NCBI RefSeq assembly: GCF_050958605.1 | Contig: NZ_JBJHDO010000010.1 | Location: 124,001-188,000, forward strand | DNA from: G016756615 sp050958605 | Lineage (GTDB): Bacteria; Pseudomonadota; Alphaproteobacteria; Rhizobiales; Rhizobiaceae | Length of the DNA stretch: 64,000 nt | Direction: 5' to 3' | Shown here: positions 1-9,800 of the stretch, one piece after another | Numbering within the stretch: position 1 is the stretch's first letter | Layout: the number at the start of each line of letters is the position of its first letter | Notes under the pieces: generated by a model | The model's input: only the letters and a program-made list of their open reading frames with translations | The model's database searches: none | Told to the model about the DNA's origin: nothing | Translations under genes and position numbers: made by a program

Positions 1-300
1 GAGTTGGTCGGAACGACGGTCTATGGCGCCGACGAATCCAATGTCGGCGAGATCGGCGATGTCGTTATGACCCAGGACGGCAAGATCGATGCAGTGATCA
101 TGGATGTCGGCGGGTTCCTTGGCGTCGGAGAGAAGGAAGTTGCCGTGGGCATGGACAATCTGGCGTTCATGACCGACGATAGCGGCAACAAATATCTCTA
201 CACCAACTTCACCAAGGACCAGCTCAATGCCGCACCGGCATACGACAAGAGCACCTGGGCGGAGAAACGCGACGAACAACGCCTGGTCATCACACGCTAG
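1..300 (+). CDS. PRC-barrel domain protein (3' end only)
   Basis: The reading frame is already open at base 1 (ELVGTTVYG...) and ends with TAG at 298-300, so the 5' part lies outside the window. About 99 residues are visible. The visible part has the PRC-barrel pattern: a G-x-x-V-Y-G entry, then GEIGDVVMTQDGKIDAVIMD and a GVGEKEVAV strand. In rhizobia such proteins are usually secreted or periplasmic and are thought to be stress related; no specific function can be given. A strong terminator follows at 329. Confidence 0.8.
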   Translation, partial: ELVGTTVYGADESNVGEIGDVVMTQDGKIDAVIMDVGGFLGVGEKEVAVGMDNLAFMTDDSGNKYLYTNFTKDQLNAAPAYDKSTWAEKRDEQRLVITR

Positions 301-328
301 AACCGTCTCGGCAGACCAGGTGAAGCAG

Positions 329-357
329 GGCCCGCGCGTCAGCGCGGGCCTTCGTTT
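329..357 (+). terminator. Rho-independent terminator after PRC-barrel gene
   Basis: Perfect 9-bp stem GGCCCGCGC / GCGCGGGCC with loop GTCA (329-350), followed by TTCGTTT. It sits 28 bases after the stop codon. Confidence 0.8.
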
Positions 358-488
358 AGATCAGGTCCGGCTCACCGTTCACTAATTCAGCACAGTTCAT
401 TCTGATTCTGGGCGCTTTCATTTACGATGCGACGGCCGACATATTGTTCAGCAAGTGAAGCCGGATTTGCCGGCGGAAGGAGAGCACC

Positions 489-1421
489 ATGCTTGAACAG
501 ATCAAGGGCCTGCATCATGTCACATCGATGGCCAGGGATGCGCGGCAGAACAACGCGTTCTTCACCGGGAAGCTCGGTCTGCGCCGGGTGAAGAAGACGG
601 TGAATTTCGATGCGCCCGATGTTTATCATCTCTATTACGCGGACGAGGTCGGTACGCCGGGGTCGGTGATGACTTACTTTCCCTTCCCGAATATCGGCAA
701 AGGGCGCCCGGGCACCGGCGAGGTCGGCACGACCGTGTTCTCGATTCCGGAAGGCTCGCTCGCCTATTGGGAAAATCACCTCGCCGAACAGGGCGTGACC
801 GGGCTGAAACGTGAAGAGCGTTTCGGGGAGAAACGGCTCGACTTCGATGGGCCGGACGGCGACAGCTTCGCCTTCGTCGAGGAGAGCGACGACACCCGCG
901 TTCCCTGGGCGAAGGGCGGCGTAGCGGCCGACGAGGCGATCCGAGGCTTCCATTCCGTTTCGATGCGCTTGCGCGATGCGGGCGCCACCGCAGAGCTTCT
1001 CAAATTCATGAATTACGAGGAGATCGACAAACAGGGCGACATCAGGCGTTTTCGGGTCAAGAACGGCAACGGCGCGGATATCGTCGATGTCGAGACCTTG
1101 CCGGGCATGGCCTTGGCCGATCTGGGCGCGGGCTCGGTCCACCACGTCGCCTTCGCCGTCGAGAATCGCGAAAAGCAGCTCGAAGTGCGCAAGGCGCTTT
1201 TGGAGACCGGCTACCAGGTGACGCCGGTGATCGACAGGGACTATTTCTGGGCGATCTATTTTCGTACGCCGGGCGGCGTGCTCTTCGAGGTCGCTACGAA
1301 CGAACCCGGCTTCGACAGGGACGAGGACACCGCGCATCTCGGCGAGGCGCTCAAGCTGCCGACACAGCATGCGCATCTGAGGCCTTATCTCGAGAAGCAT
1401 CTGCAGCCCCTCGAGAACTGA
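489..1421 (+). CDS. Ring-cleaving dioxygenase, VOC (glyoxalase) family
   Basis: A 310-residue protein with two vicinal-oxygen-chelate halves: the first begins at LHHVTSMARD (H10), the second around residue 153 (FHSVSMRL). A later HHVAFAVE (about 217) and a Glu in LFEVATNEPG (about 264) fit the usual metal ligands. It resembles the MhqO/LinE-like group, which are candidate extradiol-type dioxygenases for hydroquinones. The next gene is an MhqD-like hydrolase, the partner in the Bacillus mhq loci, so a role in quinone or aromatic stress is the best inference. The ATG follows AAGGAGAG. No MhqR-type regulator is adjacent. Confidence 0.85.
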   Translation: MLEQIKGLHHVTSMARDARQNNAFFTGKLGLRRVKKTVNFDAPDVYHLYYADEVGTPGSVMTYFPFPNIGKGRPGTGEVGTTVFSIPEGSLAYWENHLAEQGVTGLKREERFGEKRLDFDGPDGDSFAFVEESDDTRVPWAKGGVAADEAIRGFHSVSMRLRDAGATAELLKFMNYEEIDKQGDIRRFRVKNGNGADIVDVETLPGMALADLGAGSVHHVAFAVENREKQLEVRKALLETGYQVTPVIDRDYFWAIYFRTPGGVLFEVATNEPGFDRDEDTAHLGEALKLPTQHAHLRPYLEKHLQPLEN

Positions 1422-1431
1422 GGACAAGACG

Positions 1432-2064
1432 ATGTCGAACGAAGCTTACGTACATGCCGTGCTGCCCGGTTCGCCGGGCGGCCCGCTGCTCTTCCTCTTT
1501 CATGGCACTGGCGGCGACGAGCATCAGCTCGTCCCCCTCGCGCGGGATCTTCTGCCTGGCGCCACCATCATCTCGCCGCGCGGCGACGTTTCGGAGATGG
1601 GAGCGGCCCGCTTCTTCCGGCGTACGGGCGAGGGCGTCTACGACATGGACGACCTCGCCCGGGCGACGCGGAAGATGGCGGCGTTCCTGCGGGACCGGAT
1701 CGAGGCGGAGAAGCCCTCGGCCGTGCTTGGTCTCGGCTATTCCAACGGCGCCAATATCCTGGCTTCCGTGCTCTTCGCCGAGCCAGCGCTGTTCGACGCG
1801 ACCGTGCTCATGCATCCGCTGATCCCGTTCGAACCGAACGTGCGGGGCAGCCTTGCGGACAAGGCTGTGCTGGTGACAGCCGGCCGCCACGATCCGATCT
1901 GCCCTCCCAATATGACGGCGCGGCTCGAATCCTATTTGCGTGCCGAAGGTGCCGATGTCACAGTGGAGTGGCATGACGGCGGCCATGAAATCAGGCCCAG
2001 TGAAATCGATGCGGCGCGGCGCTTTCTCGACCGCTCCGCGAACAAGTCGAAGGTAGACGAATGA
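1432..2064 (+). CDS. Alpha/beta hydrolase (MhqD/phospholipase-carboxylesterase type)
   Basis: A 210-residue cytosolic hydrolase. The oxyanion region is FLFHGTGGDEHQL near the N-terminus. The nucleophile elbow GYSNGA is near residue 103, the acid in GRHDPICP near 152 and the histidine in DGGHEI near 184, so the triad is complete. It starts 10 bases after the dioxygenase stop and overlaps the next gene by 4 bp, which supports one transcript. By analogy with MhqD it may hydrolyse an ester or ring-fission product; the substrate is not known. Confidence 0.85.
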   Translation: MSNEAYVHAVLPGSPGGPLLFLFHGTGGDEHQLVPLARDLLPGATIISPRGDVSEMGAARFFRRTGEGVYDMDDLARATRKMAAFLRDRIEAEKPSAVLGLGYSNGANILASVLFAEPALFDATVLMHPLIPFEPNVRGSLADKAVLVTAGRHDPICPPNMTARLESYLRAEGADVTVEWHDGGHEIRPSEIDAARRFLDRSANKSKVDE

Positions 2065-2354
2065 CCGAGCCGGACATCCAGGTCGAGGACAGAGGGGCGA
2101 AGGGTCGCTATTTCGTGGCCGGGCCCGACGGCGCCGTTGCCGAGATGACCTTCACCAAAGCGGGCGAGCACCAGCTCATCATCGACCACACGGAAGTGCC
2201 GGATGCCTTTCGCGGTCAGGGTATCGGCCTTCGGCTGGTGACGCGCGCTGTCGAGGATGCGCGTGCCGCCGGCAAGAAGATCATTCCGCTCTGCCCCTTC
2301 GCGAACGCACAGTTCCACCGACACCCGGAATGGGCCGACGTGCTGAAGAAGTGA
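2061..2354 (+). CDS. Mini-GNAT acetyltransferase (YjdJ-like), copy 1
   Basis: A 97-residue protein of the short GNAT class (Acetyltransf_CG-like). It has a beta-strand part with IIDHTEVPDAFRGQGIG, where RGQGIG is the acetyl-CoA pyrophosphate loop. The end ICPF-type segment PLCPFANAQFHRHPEW is typical of the family. The start overlaps the hydrolase stop (ATGA). Substrates of this family are mostly unknown; some copies protect against toxic metabolites. The next gene is a diverged copy. Confidence 0.82.
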   Translation: MTEPDIQVEDRGAKGRYFVAGPDGAVAEMTFTKAGEHQLIIDHTEVPDAFRGQGIGLRLVTRAVEDARAAGKKIIPLCPFANAQFHRHPEWADVLKK

Positions 2355-2359
2355 TCGCC

Positions 2360-2647
2360 ATGGAATTCCAGTTCGAAGAGACCGCCAAGGGCGGCCGCTA
2401 CTTCATGGTGATGCCGAACGGCGATGAAGCGCGGCTGACCTTTGTCAAGGCCGGGCCCGGCCACATCATCGCCGATCATACCTTCGTGCCCGTGCCTTAC
2501 CGCGGCGACGGTATCGCCGAGGCACTGGTCGAAAGGTTGGTGGCTGACGCGCGGGCCTCTGGGAACAAAATCACCCCGACCTGCTGGTTCGTCGCCGACG
2601 AGTTCAAGCGCAATCATCCGGCATGGGACGATGTGCTGACGAGGTAG
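2360..2647 (+). CDS. Mini-GNAT acetyltransferase (YjdJ-like), copy 2
   Basis: A 95-residue paralogue of the preceding gene: GRYFMVMPNGDEARLTFVKA aligns with GRYFVAGPDGAVAEMTFTKA, and IADHTFVPVPYRGDGI with IIDHTEVPDAFRGQGI. The CoA loop is RGDGIA, so the usual Q/RxxGxG/A is slightly changed. The ATG at 2360 is preferred over an in-frame start at 2330 because it fits the homologue's N-terminus and lies 5 bases after the previous stop. It probably arose by tandem duplication and is the last gene of the operon. Confidence 0.8.
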   Translation: MEFQFEETAKGGRYFMVMPNGDEARLTFVKAGPGHIIADHTFVPVPYRGDGIAEALVERLVADARASGNKITPTCWFVADEFKRNHPAWDDVLTR

Positions 2648-2677
2648 CGCGAAGACACCTCATCCGACTTCGCGATG

Positions 2678-2852
2678 ACCCCTCATCCGACCTCGCTTCG
2701 CGAGGCCGCCTTCTCCCACAAGGGGAGAAGAGGAGCTTTGCATAAGCGTTCCCGCCAATCGCAAACACAGGCGACTGGCATCGGCATTGCAGCCAGCCTT
2801 CCTTCTCCCCTTGTGGGAGAAGGTGGCCCGAAGGGCCGGATGAGGGGTCCTG
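2678..2852. repeat. Palindromic intergenic repeat with TTC-capped hairpins
   Basis: Two arms of about 50 bp face each other: one begins GACCCCTCATCCGACC at about 2678, the other reads CCGGATGAGGGGTC at about 2838-2852. Both share CTTCTCCCACAAGGGGAGAAG. Inside each arm is a small hairpin with a constant TTC loop but different stems: CCTCGC-TTC-GCGAGG on the left, GGCCC-TTC-GGGCC on the right. It fills the gap between two converging operons. The head of the arm recurs at 10319-10341. It is of the RIME/REP kind common between rhizobial genes. Confidence 0.75.
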
Positions 2853-2878
2853 GCGAGGCTGAGAGTGCGCCCACCCCC

Positions 2879-4396
2879 TCACTTCCCCCCAAACATCCCC
2901 TTGTATCTCTCTCGCAGCACGTTCTTCTGCACCTTGCCCATGGTGTTGCGCGGCAGTTCGTCGACGATGACGATACGGCGCGGCTGCTTGAAGCGAGCGA
3001 GGCGGTCGTGGATGCCGGCAAGCAGGGTCTCCGCATCGAGGTCAGCACCTTTCCTAGGCGTGACGACGCCCACCACGGCTTCGCCCAGGTCCGGGTGCGG
3101 CACGCCGATCACCGCCGATTCCAGCACGCCCGGCTCTCCATCGAGCAGCATCTCCACTTCCTTCGGATAGATATTGTAGCCGCCGGCGATGATGAGGTCC
3201 TTGGCGCGGCCGACGATCGTGACATAACCATCGGCGTCGACCTGGCCGAGATCGCCGGTGATGAAGAAGCCGTCCGGCCGGAATTCGGCGGCCGTCTTTT
3301 CCGGCATGTTCCAGTAGCCCTTGAAGACGTTGCGCCCCCTGACCTCGATCACGCCGATAGCGCCCGGTGTGACTTGTTCCCCGGTCTCGGGATCACAGAC
3401 GCGCAGCTCCACACCGGGCAAGGGAAAGCCGACCGTTCCGGCACGGCGCTCGCCGTCGTACGGATTGGTGGTGTTCATGTTGGTCTCGGTCATACCGTAG
3501 CGTTCGAGAATGCGGTGGCCGGTGCGCCCTTCGAATTCGACGTGGGTCTCTGCGAGCAACGGCGCACTGCCGGAGACGAAGAGCCTGATGTGCGAAACCA
3601 ACTCGCGCGTCAGGCGCTCGTCGGCGAGCAGGCGCGTGTAGAAGGTCGGCACCCCCATCATGGTCGTGGCCCGCGGCAATGCGGCCACGAGGTCGTCAAT
3701 GTCGAGCGCGGGCAGGAAGATCATGGCGCCGCCGGCGAGCAGCGTCACGTTGCCGGCAACGAAGAGCCCGTGCGTATGGAAGATGGGCAAAGCATGGAGC
3801 AGCACGTCTTCCCTGGTGAAGCGCCAGGCTTCGACCAGGGCCTGGGCATTGGACAGGAGATTGTCTTGCGTGAGCATGGCGCCTTTGGAGCGGCCGGTGG
3901 TGCCGGACGTATAGAGGAAGGCAGCGAGATCGTCGGCTCCGCGTTCGACCGTGGGGAAATCGTCGGGCAGGTCGCGCGCGGCTTCCGCGAAGCTGCCCGA
4001 ACCGTCGCCGTTCAGCGTGAGCAGCTTCGCTCCCGCCATCGCCGCGACCGGCGCGAGCGTCGCCTCCGAGCTGCCGTCGGCGATCAGCAGCGTGGCGCCG
4101 GAATCCGTGACGAAATAATCCACCTCGGCCGGTGTGTAGGCCGTGTTGAGCGGCAGGAAGACCGCGCCGGCCTGGACGCAGGCAGCATAGACGGCCAGCG
4201 CCTCCGGCGATTTCTTCGCCTGGAGAGCGACCCGGTCGCCGATGCCGACCCCGTTCGCTCGCAGCGCATGCGCAAAACGCGCCACCGTGGCAAGGAATTC
4301 GGCATGGCTGATCTCCCTGCCGTCCCTGAGGATCAGAAAAGTGCCGGCGCTTCCCGCATGCGGGCGGAACAGGGCGTCGTAAAGCGTGTTCGACAT
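2879..4396 (-). CDS. matB: Malonyl-CoA synthetase
   Basis: A 505-residue member of the ANL adenylate-forming family. The ATP loop YTSGTTGRSKG is near residue 159, the RYGMTETN motif near 298, and the C-terminal catalytic lysine is in NTMGKVQK. The stretch GVPTFYTRLL plus GMTETNMNTTNPYDG matches rhizobial MatB closely, so malonate + CoA + ATP to malonyl-CoA is the expected reaction. ATG at 4396 is chosen; an open frame continues upstream but lacks family similarity. The usual partner matA (malonyl-CoA decarboxylase) and malonate transporter genes are not adjacent. Confidence 0.92.
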   Translation of the reverse strand: MSNTLYDALFRPHAGSAGTFLILRDGREISHAEFLATVARFAHALRANGVGIGDRVALQAKKSPEALAVYAACVQAGAVFLPLNTAYTPAEVDYFVTDSGATLLIADGSSEATLAPVAAMAGAKLLTLNGDGSGSFAEAARDLPDDFPTVERGADDLAAFLYTSGTTGRSKGAMLTQDNLLSNAQALVEAWRFTREDVLLHALPIFHTHGLFVAGNVTLLAGGAMIFLPALDIDDLVAALPRATTMMGVPTFYTRLLADERLTRELVSHIRLFVSGSAPLLAETHVEFEGRTGHRILERYGMTETNMNTTNPYDGERRAGTVGFPLPGVELRVCDPETGEQVTPGAIGVIEVRGRNVFKGYWNMPEKTAAEFRPDGFFITGDLGQVDADGYVTIVGRAKDLIIAGGYNIYPKEVEMLLDGEPGVLESAVIGVPHPDLGEAVVGVVTPRKGADLDAETLLAGIHDRLARFKQPRRIVIVDELPRNTMGKVQKNVLRERYKGMFGGK

Positions 4397-4527
4397 GGAT
4401 AGGCGGTCTCCGGAGTCTGACAGCTCTTTCCACCATCCCGCCGCGACGTCGGCAAGCCTTCGTTTGCGCAAACCACCCGTCTTGCCTAAAACAGGCGAGG
4501 CAATCCAACCAGTCGACATCGAGCCCC

Positions 4528-5559
4528 ATGACCGAGCTGATTCCCGTTTTCGACGGCCACAACGACGTGTTGCTTCGGCTTTATCAGTCCGGCGGAGTAA
4601 ATTTCGAGAAACGATTTATCGAGGGCTGGCCGGGCGGTCACCTCGACCTGCCGCGGGCAAGGCAAGGCGGCTTTGCCGGCGGCATGTTCGCGATCTTTCC
4701 ACCGCCGGTCGAAAAACCGGGCGCCGACCAGGATGCGCCGCCTTCGCTCGCCCGCGAGGCCGCACTGTCCTCCACGCTTGCCATGGCCTCGATCCTGCTG
4801 CGGCTGGAAAGATCGTCGGAAGGCGCTCTGGCGGTTTGCCGCAGTGCTGGAGAAATCCGCGCGGCGATGGAACGTGGCGCGCTGGCAGCCGTCTTCCATG
4901 TCGAAGGCGTTGAAGCGATCGATACGGATCTTGCGCTGCTCGACGTGCTCCATGCAGCGGGTCTGCGCTCCCTCGGCATCGTCTGGAGCCGGCCCAACGC
5001 CTTCGGTCACGGCGTGCCGTTCCGCTTTCCCTCGACGCCCGATATAGGCCCGGGCCTGACCGATGCCGGCAAGGCTTTGGTCCGTGCCTGCAATCGCCTC
5101 GGCATATTGGTCGACCTGTCGCATCTCAACGAAGCCGGTTTTCGCGATGTGGCGGCCATCACCGAAGCGCCGCTGGTCGCAACGCACTCCAACATTCATG
5201 CCATCTGCGAGCACTCCCGCAATCTGACAGCCTGGCAACTCGGCGCGATCCGCGAGAGCGGCGGCATGGTCGGTCTCAACTTCGCCGCCGGTTTCCTCCG
5301 GCCGGACGGGCGCATGAACGCCGATACCGGTCTCGATGTCATGGTGCGCCATCTCGATGCCATGCTTGAGGCGCTGGGCGAGGACGGCGTCGGCTTGGGT
5401 TCCGATTTCGACGGTGCAGTCATTCCTTCCGTCATCGGTGATGTGACCGGCCTGCCCCGGCTGCTCGGGGCGCTCGCCGATCGCGGCTATGGGCGCGAAC
5501 TGATCGAGAAGATAGCCTGGCGCAACTGGCTGCGCGTGCTCGAGCTGACGATCGGCTGA
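4528..5559 (+). CDS. Membrane-dipeptidase-like metallopeptidase (M19)
   Basis: A 343-residue protein with the M19 zinc site: DGHND at residues 9-13 (HxD), a Glu in FHVEGVEAI near 125, and histidines in ATHSNIHAICEHSRN near 216-226, with an Asp in LGSDFDGA near 290. The family hydrolyses dipeptides, often with D-residues. There is no signal peptide, so a cytosolic enzyme is expected. Only 3 bases separate it from the downstream FAD oxidase, which suggests a joint role in breaking down an amino compound. Confidence 0.9.
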   Translation: MTELIPVFDGHNDVLLRLYQSGGVNFEKRFIEGWPGGHLDLPRARQGGFAGGMFAIFPPPVEKPGADQDAPPSLAREAALSSTLAMASILLRLERSSEGALAVCRSAGEIRAAMERGALAAVFHVEGVEAIDTDLALLDVLHAAGLRSLGIVWSRPNAFGHGVPFRFPSTPDIGPGLTDAGKALVRACNRLGILVDLSHLNEAGFRDVAAITEAPLVATHSNIHAICEHSRNLTAWQLGAIRESGGMVGLNFAAGFLRPDGRMNADTGLDVMVRHLDAMLEALGEDGVGLGSDFDGAVIPSVIGDVTGLPRLLGALADRGYGRELIEKIAWRNWLRVLELTIG

Positions 5560-5562
5560 GGA

Positions 5563-6840
5563 ATGCGGCGGGACGCGATCGTCGTCGGCGCCGGATTTAC
5601 CGGCCTTGCCGCTGCGCATGAACTGGTGACTGCCGGAATGAACATCTGCGTTCTGGAGGCACGGGACCGCGTCGGCGGCAGGGTAGAGGCATGCATCCTC
5701 GGGGACGGGCAGCGGATCGATACGGGCGGCCAATTCCTGTGCGAGGACATGCCTGAAGTCCTGGCGTTGGCCCGGCGCTTCGGCAAGACGCTGATCGAAA
5801 CCCCGCTCGATGGTGAATTCGTCGTGCAACCGCCAACCACGGAAGCCGACGCCGAGAAAGTCTACGCCGCCTCGGTGGCGATCCGCGAGCGGATGCTTGC
5901 GATAGACCCGGCCGATCCGCACATTGCCGGCCTGACGGTCGCCGCCTGGCTCGATCGCCAGGACGACACCGCCGCGGCCAAGTCCGCTTTCCGTTCCGTG
6001 GTCGAGGGGCTGTGGTGCCAGGATGCCGACCGTATCCCGCTCTGGCACCTGATCGATAACGACCGCCGCGTCACCAACGAGATCACGGAACTCCAGTATT
6101 TCCTCGGCGAGACCATGCATTCGCTTGCTGGGGATATCGCGGCGGAGTTGGGGGAACGGGTCAGGCTCGGCTGCGCCGTCGAGCGAATAATGTATCGCCC
6201 GGAGCTTGTCAGCCTGAGGACGAGCGTCGGCCTTTTCGAGGCCCGGCAAGTCATCGTTGCGGTTCCGCCGGTAACCGCTTCTCGTATCGCCTATGATCCA
6301 CCTTTGCCGGAACGGCTTGCGGCCAGTCTCGCGGTCTGGGAAAGCGGCGCGGTCATCAAGTGCTTTGTCCGCTATGACAGGCCCTTCTGGCGGAAACGGG
6401 GCTTGAGCGGGATGGTGATGTGGCGCGACCATCACGGGCTCTTCGCCTGCGAGACAAGCCGGGATGCCGGCCATGCCATGCTCGTTGTCTTCATGGGCGG
6501 ACCACGTGCAGCCTATTGGGGCGAACTCGAGGAGGCAGGGTTCCGAGCCGAATTGCTGTCGCGGCTCGCGGCGGCACTCGGCCCGGAAGCGGCCATGCCG
6601 CTCGAGATTCTGCGCCGGGACTGGACGAAAGATCGCTGGAGCGGTGGCGGTTATGGCGACATGATCATGGACATGCAGGCGCACGATGCCGAAGCCGTAC
6701 TGCGCGCCGGCCACCCGCCACTCCACTTCGCCTCGTCGGAGACGGCGCTCTCCTTCCCCGGCTATGTCGAAGGCGCGATCGTCGCGGGAAGGGAGGCAGC
6801 ACGCCGGGTAGTAGAGTTGCTTTCGTCCACCGCGTCGTAG
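5563..6840 (+). CDS. Flavin monoamine oxidase family protein
   Basis: A 425-residue flavoprotein. The dinucleotide-binding motif VVGAGFTGLAAAHEL starts near residue 6, followed by the GG motif ARDRVGGRVE. The C-terminal FAD motif is GYVEGAIVAGREAARRV. These match the monoamine/polyamine oxidase family, which oxidises amines to imines with release of H2O2. It is packed between an M19 dipeptidase (3-bp gap) and a helicase gene (11-bp gap). The substrate cannot be read from the sequence. Confidence 0.88.
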   Translation: MRRDAIVVGAGFTGLAAAHELVTAGMNICVLEARDRVGGRVEACILGDGQRIDTGGQFLCEDMPEVLALARRFGKTLIETPLDGEFVVQPPTTEADAEKVYAASVAIRERMLAIDPADPHIAGLTVAAWLDRQDDTAAAKSAFRSVVEGLWCQDADRIPLWHLIDNDRRVTNEITELQYFLGETMHSLAGDIAAELGERVRLGCAVERIMYRPELVSLRTSVGLFEARQVIVAVPPVTASRIAYDPPLPERLAASLAVWESGAVIKCFVRYDRPFWRKRGLSGMVMWRDHHGLFACETSRDAGHAMLVVFMGGPRAAYWGELEEAGFRAELLSRLAAALGPEAAMPLEILRRDWTKDRWSGGGYGDMIMDMQAHDAEAVLRAGHPPLHFASSETALSFPGYVEGAIVAGREAARRVVELLSSTAS

Positions 6841-6851
6841 AGCATCACGCC

Positions 6852-9800
6852 ATGCATGTCGGCAGCACGAAAGCTCGCAAAGCGAAGCCCCCTGTCCTCG
6901 AAGGCGCGGAACTCGCAGCCAAGGTGCTCGACTTCTGGCACAAGGTGGAGTTCTTCATCCCCTTCGACTTGCAAGGCCAGGTGCTCGACGATGCCGGCCC
7001 GGATCGGCCGGTCATCGAATTGACTCGCGCCGATCTTGCCGAGCTGGGTTCGGCGCCGCTGATCGACGCGCGCCCGATCAAGCTGGAGGCGGGGAAAGCT
7101 GTCCTCGGCTGCGACCTGTTCCTGAATTGCTTCGACAAGGCCGAAGTTGCGGCCTTGTCGCGCGATCTGGCGGGCGAATTACGCGCGGACAGCATCGCCG
7201 CGATCGACCAGCAGGAGCGCGGCGATACCGAAGGCCGCACCTGCTTCGCCAGGCTGTCGATGGATGCCGAAGGGCGCGTGGCCTTCGACGAGATTTCGGT
7301 TTCGACGGTGCCGTGGGCGATCGGACGCGTTCGCTCGTCCGGGCTTGCCGCGCTCGGTGTGGATGCCTTCACGGAAGCCAAGGCGCTGCTCCAGCAGGAT
7401 CTGCGCGCCTACCGACAGCAGGAAACCGGACCAGCAAGCGAAGAGGCTGACCGAGGAGAGCCGATCTCCTGCGCGCGCGTGCTCGCGCTGCTCTCCCTTC
7501 TCGAAAAATGGGCCGGATATGTGCCGCGCGAGGCCGGCCTTGCCACGATTGTCCTGCGGTTGCGGATCGGCGCCGAGCGGAGAGACCGCCAGCGCCAAAC
7601 CGGGGAATTGGTGCAGCCGGCGCCGCCGATGGAGGACGAGGCTGAAACCGAGGAGGAAGAGGAGGACCCGGATGCGGATGCTGACGATGTCCGCATCGAC
7701 ATATTGAACAGCTTCTATCTGACCGATCTCGAGCAGGCGTCGGCGTCGCTTGTGCAGGAGACGGCCGGGTGGGCGTTGCGCGCATACCTTGCTCCTGGAC
7801 ATGACATCGAAAGGATCGATGTGTTTTCCGCTGGAGGTCGAGTGCATCTGCGCGATCGTCTTCAGCCAGCCAATCTGCCACCCGGGCGCTGGCCGTCCGA
7901 ACCGGATCAGGCCATGAGCCTGATGCAGCAATTCGCAATCAATACGGCTGTCGCCGAACTGGCCGAGCATGGGATCCTCGGCATCAACGGCCCTCCCGGT
8001 ACGGGCAAGACGACGATGCTGCGCGACATGATCGCCCAGAACGTCGTGGCGCGCGCGGAGGTGCTGGCCGGCTTCTCGCGCGTGCGCGACGCCTTCGCCG
8101 GAGACACCAGGCAGGTCGGCTTCGAGGGCTCGTCCGAGAGCCGCGCCGTCCGTTCCCTGGTGCCGGCGCTGACCGGTTTCGAGATGGTCGTCGCTTCAAG
8201 CAACAATACCGCCGTCAACAACATCTCCCAGGACCTGCCCAAGTCGGGTGCGCTGGGCGGCAGCTTCCGCAAGACCGAAGCGGGAGAGCGGCCGGTCGCC
8301 TATCTCCAGGAGGTGGCCCACAAGATCGCGGCGCAGACGGCCAAGGGCCCCTATAGGGTACTTGACGCCGACCAGGAACCCTGGGGGCTGATCTCGGCCA
8401 CACTCGGCAAGAGCGCCAACCGCAACGCTTTCGCGGAGCGTTTCAGCTTTTCGCCGCGCTTCGACGAAAAGCCGCCGACGAATTACGATCCGTCGCGCCA
8501 CCACACAATCTGGGACTGGCGCAAGGCCTATGTAGGACCGAGCTTCGCGGAAGCGAGGAAGTCGTTCCTGGAACTGTCCGACAAGGTGCGAGGAACGATA
8601 AAGGGGATCGGCCGCGCCGCCGAGCTGCTGCGTTCCGCGCCGCTGGCCGAACTGGAGCGGGAGATCGGTGGCCTGGAAGGCAAACTGGTTGAAGCGGAAC
8701 GAGAGGCCGACACGATCGAGACGCGCAGGGCGGCGGCGGTTGCGGCAAGGCAGGTTGTGGCAGATCGCATAGCCATAGCCCGCGAAGCCAACGCCCTCTT
8801 GAAGCAGGCTGCGCCGCCCTGGTGGGAACGGCTGGTCAGGCCGGCTGGCGCTCGCGAGCATGGCCGAAGGCTGGCGGAGGCGGCGGACGAGCTGCGCGCC
8901 TGCGCCCGCGAGAAGGCTGCCTGCGAGCGGACGCTGAAGAAGTTGACGGAGCAGGGCCGGGGTGTCGAGACGCGCCAAGAGGAGGCCCGTAAAGCGCTCG
9001 CCAAGAAGACGGCCGAGCGCGACGAGGTCGAGAAGAAGCTCGCGGATCTCCGAAGGCTGTATCCCGCCGCCGAACCCGACAGTCTCGACGAGCTCGAAGA
9101 CGCGCGCTGGCAGACTTCCGGGCTATGGCACAGCCCGGACCTCAATCGCCTCCGCTCCGAGCTGTTCGCCGCGGCTTTGAACCTTCACGAGGCCTGGCTT
9201 GCCGAGGCCATGAAGAGGGCAGGTTACGCTTCGACAGTGCTCGCCGTCCGCGACCTCGTTCGGGGCAGGCAGCCGACGGATCCGGACGCCGTTCTCGGCC
9301 TCTGGCAGAACTTCTTCATGATCGTGCCCGTGGTTTCCAGCACCTTCGCTTCCTTCTCCCGCCAGTTCCGGGGCTTGCCGGCGGAAAGCCTGGGCTGGCT
9401 GTTCATCGATGAGGCCGGGCAGGCGGTGCCGCAGGCCGCCGTGGGAGCCCTGTGGCGCGCGAAGCGTGCCGTCGTTGTCGGCGATCCCTTGCAGATCGAG
9501 CCCGTCTTCACCGTGCCGGCAGCGCTCATCGAGGCGCTCGCCACGGCGACCACCGACGGCGACCTTTCCGCCTATATGCCGCACCGCGCGTCGGCACAGA
9601 ACCTGGCCGATGCGGCGACCGCGGCCGGCACCGACGTGGAGATCGACGAATCTGGCACCCGCCAATGGATAGGCAGCCCGCTGCGCGTTCATCGTCGCTG
9701 CAACGACCCGATGTTCAGCATCGCCAACGACATTGCCTATGCCGGCACGATGGTCTACGACCCCGGTAAGTCGCGCCTGCCGCCCGAAGGCACGCTCGAT

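Noticed and set aside
387..1427. Long open frame on the minus strand opposite the dioxygenase gene
   Set aside because: High-GC shadow of the plus-strand gene; no family match, and the plus frame has clear VOC motifs.
2675..4402. 575-residue plus-strand frame opposite matB
   Set aside because: Starts in the repeat and is an antisense shadow of matB, with the composition of a reversed gene.
4486..6726. 746-residue minus-strand frame opposite the dipeptidase and oxidase genes
   Set aside because: Antisense shadow; both plus-strand genes show complete motifs.
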